The notes below the pieces were generated by a model. That model worked only from the letters and a program-made list of their open reading frames with translations, was not told the DNA's origin and searched no databases. Positions 31,611 through 38,592 of a stretch of DNA of 39,116 nt are shown piece after piece. Numbering within the stretch: the stretch's first letter is position 1; each line of letters begins with the position of its first letter. Origin of the DNA: Streptomyces amritsarensis (GTDB taxonomy: Bacteria > Actinomycetota > Actinomycetes > Streptomycetales > Streptomycetaceae). Where the stretch lies: the NCBI RefSeq assembly GCF_001953875.1, contig NZ_MQUR01000032.1, forward strand, positions 10,726 through 49,841, in the 5' to 3' direction. The position numbers were made by a program, and so were the translations under genes.

Positions 31611-31638
31611 CCGGCGGCCGCCCCCCGCGGACGGGGAA

Positions 31639-31673
31639 GGTGCCGTGACTCCCCCCTTGGCAGTCACGGCACC
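31639..31673. terminator. bidirectional terminator between YdcF and protease genes
   Basis: GGTGCCGTGACT (31639-31650) and AGTCACGGCACC (31662-31673) pair perfectly over 12 bp with an 11-base loop. It lies between two convergent stop codons (31610 and 31688) and has no T-run. It is a textbook intrinsic-type hairpin for this GC-rich genus. Confidence 0.88.
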
Positions 31674-31687
31674 GGTCGCGCCGAGGA

Positions 31688-33040
31688 TCAGACGCGCTGC
31701 CAGAGCGCCGGGACGTTCGGCGGCTCCCATCCGGTCTGGGCCTGGTGCCCCTGGATGCAGCGGTAGGTCGAGCCGCCGTGGGTGACGGTGGCACCGGCCG
31801 CGTAGACGGTGCCGGCCTTCCAGGTGCCGCCCGGCTCCGGCTCGGGGCCGGGCCCGGGGCCCGGGTCGCTTCCGCCGACCTTGAGGGTCAGCCCGTACGC
31901 CGACAGGATCGGGTTCAGCGGCTGGAAGAAGGTGGTCCCGCCGCTGGAGCAGTTCCCGGAGCCGCCCGAGGTCACGCCCTGGGCCTGGCTCCCGGAGATG
32001 TAGGAGCCGCCGGAGTCGCCGGGCTCGGCGCAGACCGTCGTACGGGTCACGCCGGAGATGGTGCCCTCGGGGTAGGTGACGCTGGTGTTGTGCTGCTGGA
32101 TCGTGCCGCAGTGCCATCCGGTGGTCGAGCCGGACCGGCACACCGACGCCCCGACCGGCTGCAGCACCGAGCCGGCGACCTGCACATTCGCGCCGCCGCT
32201 GCCCTTCACGAACGGGGTCGAGGACCAGTTGGCGTTCGCCGCGACCCAGGCCATGTCGCTGCCCGGGAAGACCGAGGCCTGGAAGGAGCCCTGGGCGACC
32301 CGGTTGAACCCGGTGGTGGTGGTCCCGGCGCGCCCGCAGTGCCCGGCGGTGGCGAATCCGTGCACGGTGCCCCTGGTCACGGGGAAGCCGACGGAGCAGC
32401 GGCCGCTGCCGTTCATGTAGTAGGCGTCCCCACCGCGCAGGTCGTAGAGCGGACGCGGGCCCTCGGCCGTACGGACGACCGTGACCAGGGCCGCGTCGGT
32501 GCCGGTGGCGGCGAGCAGCCGGGCCGCGGCCCCCGCCTCGGTCTCCTCGACGACGAGCGTGTTGGAGCGCGGGTCGACGTAGCGGACGGGGGTCGCGGGG
32601 CCCGCGGCCCGGTCCAGGGCGGCCTTGGCGCCGTCGAGGTCGGCCAGGGCGCGGGGGACGAGCTCCGCCCGGGCGCCGGCGGCCCGTATCGCGGCGGTGT
32701 CGGCGGCCCGCGTGGTCGCCACGGTGAGCACGGCGGAGTCGGCCCCGTCCACCCAGGCCCCGGCGAAGGCGGCGCCGAGCCGGTCGCGGAGGCGGGCGGC
32801 GGTGGCCCCGGCCTCGGCTTCGTGGACGAGACGGGCCTTGGCCTGCGTGGGGGTCAGGCCGAGGTCGCGCTGCATGGCGGCGAGCAGCTCGGGGGCGGCG
32901 TCGGCGGTGCGCAGGGTCGCGGCCGCGGAGGGCACTGCGGGGGCGGGGGCCGGGTCGGCGGTGGCGCCGCCCGTCCCGGCCAGCAGCAGCCCGGCGGCGG
33001 CCAGGGCGGTACACGCCGCGCGGGCGTGTCGCTTGAGCAT
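31688..33040 (-). CDS. streptogrisin C-like secreted serine protease with chitin-binding domain
   Basis: A 450-residue preproprotein: signal peptide (about 1-28), prodomain (about 45-195, a foldase part removed on activation), S1 protease (about 200-385), a Gly-Pro linker and a small C-terminal carbohydrate-binding module of the chitin-binding type (404-450; TWKAGTVYAAGATVTHGGST). The catalytic triad is His234 (TAGHC), Asp262 (GSDMAWV) and Ser343 (PGDSGGS). Paired cysteines fit the alpha-lytic fold. It is close in layout to streptogrisin C of S. griseus. It should attach to chitin and degrade associated protein, matching the chitinase nearby. Confidence 0.96.
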   Translation of the reverse strand: MLKRHARAACTALAAAGLLLAGTGGATADPAPAPAVPSAAATLRTADAAPELLAAMQRDLGLTPTQAKARLVHEAEAGATAARLRDRLGAAFAGAWVDGADSAVLTVATTRAADTAAIRAAGARAELVPRALADLDGAKAALDRAAGPATPVRYVDPRSNTLVVEETEAGAAARLLAATGTDAALVTVVRTAEGPRPLYDLRGGDAYYMNGSGRCSVGFPVTRGTVHGFATAGHCGRAGTTTTGFNRVAQGSFQASVFPGSDMAWVAANANWSSTPFVKGSGGANVQVAGSVLQPVGASVCRSGSTTGWHCGTIQQHNTSVTYPEGTISGVTRTTVCAEPGDSGGSYISGSQAQGVTSGGSGNCSSGGTTFFQPLNPILSAYGLTLKVGGSDPGPGPGPEPEPGGTWKAGTVYAAGATVTHGGSTYRCIQGHQAQTGWEPPNVPALWQRV

Positions 33041-33052
33041 GGGGGATCTCCT

Positions 33053-33081
33053 CGGTTTCCGGTGGGGGACTGCGGAAACCG
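33053..33081 (-). promoter_or_regulatory. leader hairpin beside the protease ribosome-binding site
   Basis: CGGTTTCC (33053-33060) and GGAAACCG (33074-33081) are perfect 8-bp inverted repeats with a 13-base loop. On the mRNA (minus strand) the stem ends at the base where the ribosome-binding site AGGAG begins, 12-13 bases before the ATG at 33040. It could affect mRNA stability or translation, or be an operator. Confidence 0.55.
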
Positions 33082-33220
33082 TAGAAATCCCAACCCGCGT
33101 GCGGGAGCTGCCGGTTGGCCCCTCCCCCGGTGTTATGCCCGCGGCCTCGCGGCGGCCGAGGTGCGTTCATGGGGCGGCGGCCGGAGTATGGGGCCAGGGG
33201 AAAAACGTAGGAGGTACGCG

Positions 33221-33406
33221 ATGGTCAGTGAACCCGACGAGCAGCCCACGCGGTCGGACCGGCTCTTCACAGGCGGGGAACGACCGTACGACCCTGAGGA
33301 CCTCGTGATGGCGACAGGCCACGACCCGACTCCGGAGCGGGTCGAGAAGGCCCGCAAGTTGATCGAGAAGGAGGGCCCGCAGGTCATCGAGCGCTACCTC
33401 CCGTAG
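33221..33406 (+). CDS. small acidic/charged protein of unknown function
   Basis: ATG follows TAGGAGG, an excellent ribosome-binding site; 61 residues. The sequence is highly charged (EPDEQPTRSDRLFTGGERPY; EDLVMATGHDPTPERVEKAR; KLIEKEGPQVIERYLP). It has one predicted C-terminal helix and no signal or membrane part. I recognise no family. A strong terminator follows at 33425. It is divergent from the protease gene (about 180 bases apart), with no obvious functional link. Confidence 0.82.
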   Translation: MVSEPDEQPTRSDRLFTGGERPYDPEDLVMATGHDPTPERVEKARKLIEKEGPQVIERYLP

Positions 33407-33424
33407 CCGCCCGAAGGCTGCCCC

Positions 33425-33449
33425 ACGCCCCCGGCCCGCCCGGGGGCGT
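33425..33449. terminator. terminator behind the small charged-protein gene
   Basis: ACGCCCCCGG (33425-33434) and CCGGGGGCGT (33440-33449) form a perfect 10-bp stem with a five-base loop. It starts 19 bases behind the stop at 33406. It also faces the convergent LysR transcript. Confidence 0.85.
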
Positions 33450-33515
33450 CCCCGCCTCACCGCCCCGACGCCGGGAGCCCCCTCCCACCCACCCACGCCG
33501 CCCGATGCAGCCACC

Positions 33516-33631
33516 CCGGGGCGCAGCCCACTCTTCCAGCCCCGCCGGGCGCTTGAGGCGCGGGGGCCGGGGCGCAGCCCCGCTTCATTCAGCCCCGCCG
33601 GGCGCTTGAGGCGCGGGGGCCGGGGCGCAGC
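33516..33631. repeat. dispersed Streptomyces intergenic repeat, two full and one partial copy
   Basis: Two identical 42-bp copies (33537-33578 and 33590-33631) begin CAGCCCCGCCGGGCGCTTGA and end GCCGGGGCGCAGC. The repeat period is 53 bp. A partial copy of the tail (CCGGGGCGCAGCCC, 33516-33529) precedes them. From memory, elements of this type (CCGCCGGGCGCTTGAGGCGCGGG) recur in many Streptomyces genomes between convergent genes and contain self-complementary parts. It lies in the 265-base gap before the LysR stop. Confidence 0.85.
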
Positions 33632-33671
33632 GCCCACGCAACGGCGCCGCACCCGCCCACCGCCGCCCCGG

Positions 33672-34652
33672 CTACGCGGCAGACGCAGACGCCGCCGCAG
33701 ACGCCGGCGCCGCCGCCCGCAGCCCCGACGCCCCGGCCGACCTCGCCAGAGCCTCCGCATGCGCAGCCCTCGCATGCCCCAGCACATCGGCCGCCCGCGC
33801 AGCGACCCGCGCGGCGGGATGCCACCCGAGCACGTGCCGCCACACCAGAGGGGTCCCGGCGAGCGGCCGCGTGACCACCCCCGGGGTCACCGGGAAGGTG
33901 GCCCGGCACAGACCGACGGCCCGCCCCACCTGCACCAGGTGCACACAGGAGGCGGTGTCGGTCTCGTAGACGCAGGCGGGCGTGAATCCCGCCCGCACAC
34001 AGGCCGCGGCGAAGCAGTCGCCGAAGCACCCGTCGCCGGGGACGTCCGTCCACGCCTCGGCGGCCAGCTCGGCCAGCTCGACCTCGTCACGCGGGGCCCG
34101 GGCCAGCGCCAGCGGGTGGTCCTCCGCCAGCATCACGTGCACCGGATCCCGTGCGACCTCCATCCACGCCAGCCGCCCGGGCTCGGGCGGCGCGCTCTCC
34201 CCGCAGACGCCGACCAGCGCGAAGTCCAGCCGCCCGTCGGCGACGCTCCCGGCGACCTCCTTCTCCGACCAGGAGGTGTACGTGGTCACCGGCACCCCCG
34301 GCTCCCCGTGCGCGAGCCGGTCCACGAGCCCGCCGAGCAGCGGTCCGTGCGTCCCGCCCAGGCGGTAGCCCCGCGCGCCGCCCTGCCGGGCGAACCGCTG
34401 GGCCTCCTCCTGGAGCTCGCACACCGCGGGCAGCAGCACTCTCGCCCGCTCCAGCACCAGCTGCCCGAGCGCGGTGGGCCGTACGCCCTCCCGTCCACGC
34501 ACGAACAGCGTGCCGCCCAGTGCCCGCTCGATCCGCTTCAGCTGCGTACTGAGCGCGGGCTGCGCCAGGCCGAGCGCGGTGGCGGCCCGGGTCAGGCTCC
34601 CGGCGTCGGCGACCGCCCTGACGATCTTGAGATGCCTCAGCTCCAGATCCAT
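33672..34652 (-). CDS. LysR-family transcriptional regulator
   Basis: A 326-residue protein. The N-terminal winged helix-turn-helix (about 1-60) is clear: LELRHLKIVRAVADAGSLTR, AATALGLAQPALSTQLKRIE, LGGTLFVRG. The periplasmic-binding-like effector domain follows (GRLDFALVGVCGE; VHVMLAEDHPLAL; ETDTASCVHLVQVGRAVGLC). The tail is an alanine-rich extension (about residues 295-326). It is divergent from the Ddn-like gene at 34759, with 106 bases between starts, the standard layout for a LysR regulator controlling its neighbour. The effector is unknown. Confidence 0.93.
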   Translation of the reverse strand: MDLELRHLKIVRAVADAGSLTRAATALGLAQPALSTQLKRIERALGGTLFVRGREGVRPTALGQLVLERARVLLPAVCELQEEAQRFARQGGARGYRLGGTHGPLLGGLVDRLAHGEPGVPVTTYTSWSEKEVAGSVADGRLDFALVGVCGESAPPEPGRLAWMEVARDPVHVMLAEDHPLALARAPRDEVELAELAAEAWTDVPGDGCFGDCFAAACVRAGFTPACVYETDTASCVHLVQVGRAVGLCRATFPVTPGVVTRPLAGTPLVWRHVLGWHPAARVAARAADVLGHARAAHAEALARSAGASGLRAAAPASAAASASAA

Positions 34653-34758
34653 ACGAAGAGCTTGGTTCAGACCTATAGACGTGCGCCATGGGTCGTACGC
34701 ATCCAGAATCGTTAATGCTCGTTAGCCGCCAGGGGGCCGCAACCCTAAGGACAGGTAA

Positions 34759-35217
34759 ATGCACACACTCGAAGTCGACTGGGACCACCCCACGGACCCG
34801 CGACCCGGTCCGCAGCTCGACCACGTCCGCGCCTACGTCAGCACCGCCGGCGCCGACGGGCACCTCTGGCACGGAGTCCCCACCCTGCTGCTGACCACGC
34901 TCGACCGCACCACGGACACCACGGTACGCATCCCGCTGATCTACGGCGAGGACGCGGGCCGCTTCCTCGTCGTGGCCTCCGCCGACGGCGCCCCGGCCCA
35001 CCCCCGCTGGTACCGCAACCTCACCGCCCACCCGGAGGTCCGCCTCCAGGTCGGCGCCGCCGCCTTCGAGGCGACGGCGCACACGGCCACCGCGACGGAA
35101 CGGGAGGTGTACTGGGAGATGATGACCGCCCTCTGGCCCCCGTTCGAGGACGACCAGGCGGCCGCCCTGCCCCGCGAGATCCCCCTGGTGATCCTGGAAC
35201 GCCTCCCCGGCCGTTAG
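34759..35217 (+). CDS. Ddn-like deazaflavin (F420)-dependent nitroreductase-family protein
   Basis: A 152-residue protein with ATG after AAGGACAGG. It matches the F420H2-binding split-barrel family of Ddn: GVPTLLLTTLDRTTDTTVRI, PLIYGEDAGRFLVVASADGA, HPRWYRNLTAHPEVRLQVG, YWEMMTALWPPFEDDQ. These enzymes reduce quinones, nitro compounds or other electron-poor substrates with cofactor F420, which streptomycetes make. It is the probable target of the divergent LysR regulator. The physiological substrate is not known. Confidence 0.9.
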   Translation: MHTLEVDWDHPTDPRPGPQLDHVRAYVSTAGADGHLWHGVPTLLLTTLDRTTDTTVRIPLIYGEDAGRFLVVASADGAPAHPRWYRNLTAHPEVRLQVGAAAFEATAHTATATEREVYWEMMTALWPPFEDDQAAALPREIPLVILERLPGR

Positions 35218-35265
35218 GGGATAGATCCGGGTCGTCCGGGATCACACACTGCTCCTGGCCGAAGG

Positions 35266-35365
35266 GTCCGCGTCCGCGTCCGCGTAGGGGAACCGGCCTT
35301 CGGCGGCCGCGGCGTCGCGGAGCTTCGTCGGGGAAACCCTCCGCAGGGGAGCGCAAAGCTCCGCG
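35266..35365. other. structured intergenic segment with hexamer repeat and long hairpin
   Basis: Three tandem GTCCGC hexamers (35266-35283) are followed by a 10-bp perfect inverted repeat CGCGGAGCTT (35316-35325) and AAGCTCCGCG (35356-35365) with a 30-base loop. The loop itself contains CCCT...AGGG pairing. It lies between two convergent genes and may serve as a terminator or be a decayed element. Confidence 0.5.
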
Positions 35366-35391
35366 GGCACGGCCCCAGGCATGGCTGCGGA

Positions 35392-35868
35392 TCACCCGCG
35401 GTCGTAGACGGTCACCGCCACGTCCCTCTCGCACAGCTCCTGGGTGATCAGCGGCTCGACACGCGACCAGCTGCCGCCCGCGAGCCCGCAGCCGATCCTC
35501 GGCATGTGCACGCCCGCGCCCAACTCCACGGCATGCCCGGCCAGTGCGGCCAGGCAGCGCTCCAGCGCGTCATAGCGGATCGGCGGCCCCCCGCTCCCGG
35601 TGCGAATCCCGCGCTGGCCTACCATGTTGGCCACCCATACGTCGGGCTTCACCCGTACCACCTGCACGGCGCCCAGCCCGAAGTCGTTGCCACTGCGCCC
35701 CCGGTGCCAGGCCCGGTACGCGGCCTCCGGCTCGGGCCACCGCTTGGAGACGGCCAGCACGAACCCCTTGCCCCACCCGCCGAGGTCGTTGCAGACGTGC
35801 GCGATGATCTTGGGTCCCTTGGCCTGGGGACTCGTCGCGTCCCCGGCGATGATCCTCAGCGGCTTCAT
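35392..35868 (-). CDS. macro-domain protein (ADP-ribose-binding / ADP-ribosyl hydrolase type)
   Basis: A 158-residue protein that is a single macro domain: RIIAGDATSPQAKGPKIIAH, VCNDLGGWGKGFVLAVSKRW, VQVVRVKPDVWVANMVGQRG, and GAGVHMPRIGCGLAGGSWSR, the ADP-ribose-binding loops in the usual order. The GGWGKGF loop fits the ADP-ribose-1''-phosphate phosphatase (Poa1p) or ADP-ribosyl-glutamate hydrolase branch. It could reverse ADP-ribosylation of DNA, protein or RNA. No partner ADP-ribosyltransferase is found beside it in this window. It neighbours a transposase remnant, so horizontal gain is possible. Confidence 0.92.
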   Translation of the reverse strand: MKPLRIIAGDATSPQAKGPKIIAHVCNDLGGWGKGFVLAVSKRWPEPEAAYRAWHRGRSGNDFGLGAVQVVRVKPDVWVANMVGQRGIRTGSGGPPIRYDALERCLAALAGHAVELGAGVHMPRIGCGLAGGSWSRVEPLITQELCERDVAVTVYDRG

Positions 35869-35968
35869 GCCCCGACGCTACGCCACCCCACCGACATTGA
35901 TGCTGATACTCAGGTTCCGGTGGTCGTGGCCCACCCACTGACTGACGCCCTGCTGGGCTGTCTTCGCG

Positions 35969-36241
35969 TTGCTCTGTCCGGCTGCCGGGACCTGTTCTCA
36001 TGCCCTCCTCGGCATCGACGTCGAGGTCACTCGCCGCGACCCGGGCCAGAAGGGCTTCAAGGTCATCCCGCGGCGCTGGGTCGTCGAGCGGACCTTCGGC
36101 TGGCTCATGAACCACCGCCGCCTCGCCCGCGACTACGAAACCCACCCACACCGCTCCGAAGCGATGATCCGCCTCGCGATGATCGACCTGATGAGCCGCA
36201 GGCTCACACGAGAGTCGACTCCGAACTGGCGCGAAGCCTGA
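35969..36241 (+). pseudogene. C-terminal remnant of an IS5-family transposase
   Basis: The frame encodes only the end of a DDE transposase. HALLGIDVEVTRRD is followed by KVIPRRWVVERTFGWLMNHR, which holds the last catalytic glutamate of the DDE triad, and then RLARDYETHPHRSEAMIRLA. The N-terminal two thirds with both aspartates are missing, and no start codon with a ribosome-binding site is present. The upstream frame does not continue as transposase. It is a relic of an insertion, left at the edge of the accessory-looking region. Confidence 0.88.
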
Positions 36242-36314
36242 GGCGCAGCACCCAAAGCTCGCCGACGACTCGCACAGCACCGGGAACCGCAAATCCACCA
36301 GGTTAAAAACTCCT

Positions 36315-36695
36315 TCAGGTGGCCGGGTTCTGGGCAGGACACCCGCCTCCGTAGGCGCTCTCTTCGATCGGATTGCCCTCCCTGTCGCTCAGGTGGAAGC
36401 AGTGGCCGTTAGCCCACACCGTGACCGAATCAGGCCGATGCTCGACCTCGAACGGCTCGTCACCATACGACGTCCCACCCCAAGTGCCGTCTCCCGCAGG
36501 CGAGTGGGTGACAACGATGCAGGTTCCCTTCGGCAGGATCCGGTGAATGTCCGCCCAGGGCTCCACGGTCAGCTCCAGCAGCTCCTCGCCATCGTTGCTG
36601 ATCACCAGCCGCGCCGTTTTCCCCGCGAACACTCCAGGACCCCCACTCGACCTTGCGCCGTCACGCGCGCGCCACTGCGCAAGATGCAGGCGCAC
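36315..36695 (-). CDS. small protein of unknown function
   Basis: A GTG at 36695 with GAGGA nine bases before it gives 126 residues; a GTG at 36632 is an alternative start. The predicted fold is mostly beta: ARLVISNDGEELLELTVEPW, ILPKGTCIVVTHSPAGDGTW, PDSVTVWANGHCFHLSDREG. There is no signal peptide. I recognise no family. Codon use is less GC-extreme than the core genes, as in its neighbours. A perfect 14-bp palindrome lies just upstream. It lies downstream of the membrane-protein gene on the same strand, 94 bases away. Confidence 0.65.
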   Translation of the reverse strand: MRLHLAQWRARDGARSSGGPGVFAGKTARLVISNDGEELLELTVEPWADIHRILPKGTCIVVTHSPAGDGTWGGTSYGDEPFEVEHRPDSVTVWANGHCFHLSDREGNPIEESAYGGGCPAQNPAT

Positions 36696-36712
36696 ACAAC
36701 ACGATCCTCACA

Positions 36713-36726
36713 CGGGTGATCACCCG
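36713..36726 (-). promoter_or_regulatory. perfect palindrome upstream of the small unknown gene
   Basis: CGGGTGATCACCCG is a 14-bp perfect palindrome 18 bases before the GTG at 36695. It could be an operator or a no-loop hairpin ending the upstream membrane-protein transcript. Confidence 0.45.
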
Positions 36727-36789
36727 ATCCAACGTCACGCCCGAGTTACCAAACAACCCTGCCGGGACAAAACGCTCTTTGAGAGGAGG

Positions 36790-38238
36790 TCACAGAGCCG
36801 GGAGCTGAGGTCGCGGAGGCGGAGTGGGGGTCGGAGTCGGAGTCGGGGCCGCGCCCTTGTCGGCGGCGGCCTTCTCCAGAAGCCCCGGGTAGGGCGTCTG
36901 CGCCATGGCACCACGCACCTGCGTGAGACCGTAGCGTTCGGTGGCCCTCTGATCCAGCGGCGGCCTTTCGAGATCGAACCGTATCCGCTTGTCCGGTGGG
37001 GACACGTCCACAAGGACGAGAGGCTTTTTACCGCCCAGCCTCCACACCGTTACGCACTGCGGACCGCGGGTCGCGTTCAGGATTTCACTGCTGTTCGAGA
37101 TCCCGGTCCGGAACCTGTACTGCGGATTAGGTGGATCCCCCTCCTCCAAGGACTCCTTGAGGGATTTACCAACAACCCTGGCTCTCTCGTAGTTCCCGGT
37201 CATTCTCATTCTGTCTTTCCTGATCACATACACCTCGCTCTGAGCGGTGATCGCCTCGAACTTGCCAGGAGCGGGATCCTTCACCTCGATGACCGCGTCC
37301 TGGGCGACCTCTTCTCCTGGATTCAGCACGTGCCCGTCCGGCCTGACAAACTCCCCGTCGTAGATCAATTCCGATCTGGACTCCTTGTCGACGGGCTTGC
37401 TCTTCGCGGGCTCGCCACGGATCCAGTAGGTGCTGCCCAGGACATAGACGGGCACCTGGCCGGCGTTCCTCACGTACATATGGACCGTCATGTACAGCTT
37501 CCCCGTCCTCTTGTCGATGTTCGACTCCTTGAACGCGGCCCCGGTCTGGATCAACGGCGTGGTCACATAGGGAACATAGATCTGCGAGTACGCCAGATTG
37601 GCGGCAGCCAGGACGGTGGAAATGATCACCCCGATCGCAATGTTCTTGGGAATGCTGAGTCCCTTACCCGCCCGAGATTTGATCAGTTCGAACAGTGCGA
37701 TCGAGGCCCAGACGACGAGGGCGATCCCGATGACGGTGTATAGGGTGAAATTCTCGCCGATCTGCAGCAGCAGCAGGGAGATGCCACAGAGGAGCGCGAT
37801 CACCACTCCCAGCAGAACGACCACCCCCGAGTAACGCCATCGTCGCGTTTCCCAGAAGTCGACCGCAGCCGCGGCGGCGATCAACACCACCACGGCCACG
37901 AAAACAATGGTGAATCCGGCAATGCGACCGCCGTAGGTCAGGGCGCTACCACTGTCCGCGATTCCGATACGGAAGAGCGGACATGAGGTCGCGAGGAGGC
38001 CTACGACCACGAAGAAGCCGGTGGTTCGTCGCATCCACGCCTTGTCCGGCCAGACGGTGGCGTCACCGCCGAGCCATTGCCATTGGACGGAGTCTCCGTC
38101 CGCCACGCCTTCACGTCGCAGGAGTCGCCAAAGTTCCTTTTCGGACCAGACCCCGCCCACTGGCCTGTCATCGATCAGAACTTCACGCAAGCCGAGATCG
38201 TCCGGCGCTCCCACGGTCACCTCACGTGTGTTCGCCAT
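36790..38238 (-). CDS. membrane protein with GYF-2-like N-terminal domain, unknown function
   Basis: The ATG at 38238 (MANTREVTVG) is the likely start; an upstream in-frame ATG lies at 38289. The product has 482 residues. Residues about 18-68 look like a GYF-2-type domain (VLIDDRPVGGVWSEKELWRL; GDSVQWQWLGGDATVWPDKA). Five membrane helices lie at about 71-90, 103-125, 133-155, 158-178 and 191-212. A large soluble C-terminal part follows (215-482), ending in a Thr-Pro repeat (APTPTPTPTPPPRP). The soluble part should be outside the cell if the N-terminal domain is inside. No known system is recognised. Confidence 0.75.
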   Translation of the reverse strand: MANTREVTVGAPDDLGLREVLIDDRPVGGVWSEKELWRLLRREGVADGDSVQWQWLGGDATVWPDKAWMRRTTGFFVVVGLLATSCPLFRIGIADSGSALTYGGRIAGFTIVFVAVVVLIAAAAAVDFWETRRWRYSGVVVLLGVVIALLCGISLLLLQIGENFTLYTVIGIALVVWASIALFELIKSRAGKGLSIPKNIAIGVIISTVLAAANLAYSQIYVPYVTTPLIQTGAAFKESNIDKRTGKLYMTVHMYVRNAGQVPVYVLGSTYWIRGEPAKSKPVDKESRSELIYDGEFVRPDGHVLNPGEEVAQDAVIEVKDPAPGKFEAITAQSEVYVIRKDRMRMTGNYERARVVGKSLKESLEEGDPPNPQYRFRTGISNSSEILNATRGPQCVTVWRLGGKKPLVLVDVSPPDKRIRFDLERPPLDQRATERYGLTQVRGAMAQTPYPGLLEKAAADKGAAPTPTPTPTPPPRPQLPAL

Positions 38239-38388
38239 AACACCAGCCTGCGCCGTGACCGCAGCGGGCGCTTCTCGTGCGCCCCCCAATGCGCCCCCTT
38301 CGTGCGCTCCCGTCAGCGTGCAAGCGCCACGCCACGGAGGGAGGGTGGTGGTGACGTATCGGTGTCACTCAATCCCTGAGGAGCTCTC

Positions 38389-38592
38389 ATGCGTACCCGA
38401 TTCCTTGCGTTCGCCGCCGCCTTCATACTGGCTGCTCTCGGCGCTGCGACCCCCGTCGCACAGGCCGCCGTACCAGCCGTTCCCGGGCCGACGTGCACAG
38501 CCGCCGGCGGGGCGGTGGAGTACGACTCCGACACCGGCCAGTGGACGTGCGAAGGCGGCGACAACGACGGCGAACTCATCACCGAAAGCTGA
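38389..38592 (+). CDS. small secreted peptide of unknown function
   Basis: ATG eight bases after GAGGAG; 67 residues. The signal peptide is clear: MRTRF, a hydrophobic alanine-rich core and a cut at AQA-AV (residue 26). The mature peptide is about 41 residues, acidic and glycine-rich, with two cysteines (PTCTAAGG and QWTCEGGD) that may form one disulfide. It is divergent from the membrane-protein gene (150 bases apart). The family is unknown; similar small exported peptides are common in streptomycetes. Confidence 0.75.
   Translation: MRTRFLAFAAAFILAALGAATPVAQAAVPAVPGPTCTAAGGAVEYDSDTGQWTCEGGDNDGELITES

Noticed and set aside
30273..33170. Minus-strand open frame of 965 codons
   Set aside because: It runs antisense through the YdcF gene and in another frame through the streptogrisin gene. 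The translation is low-complexity Arg/Gly/Asp, with no domain.
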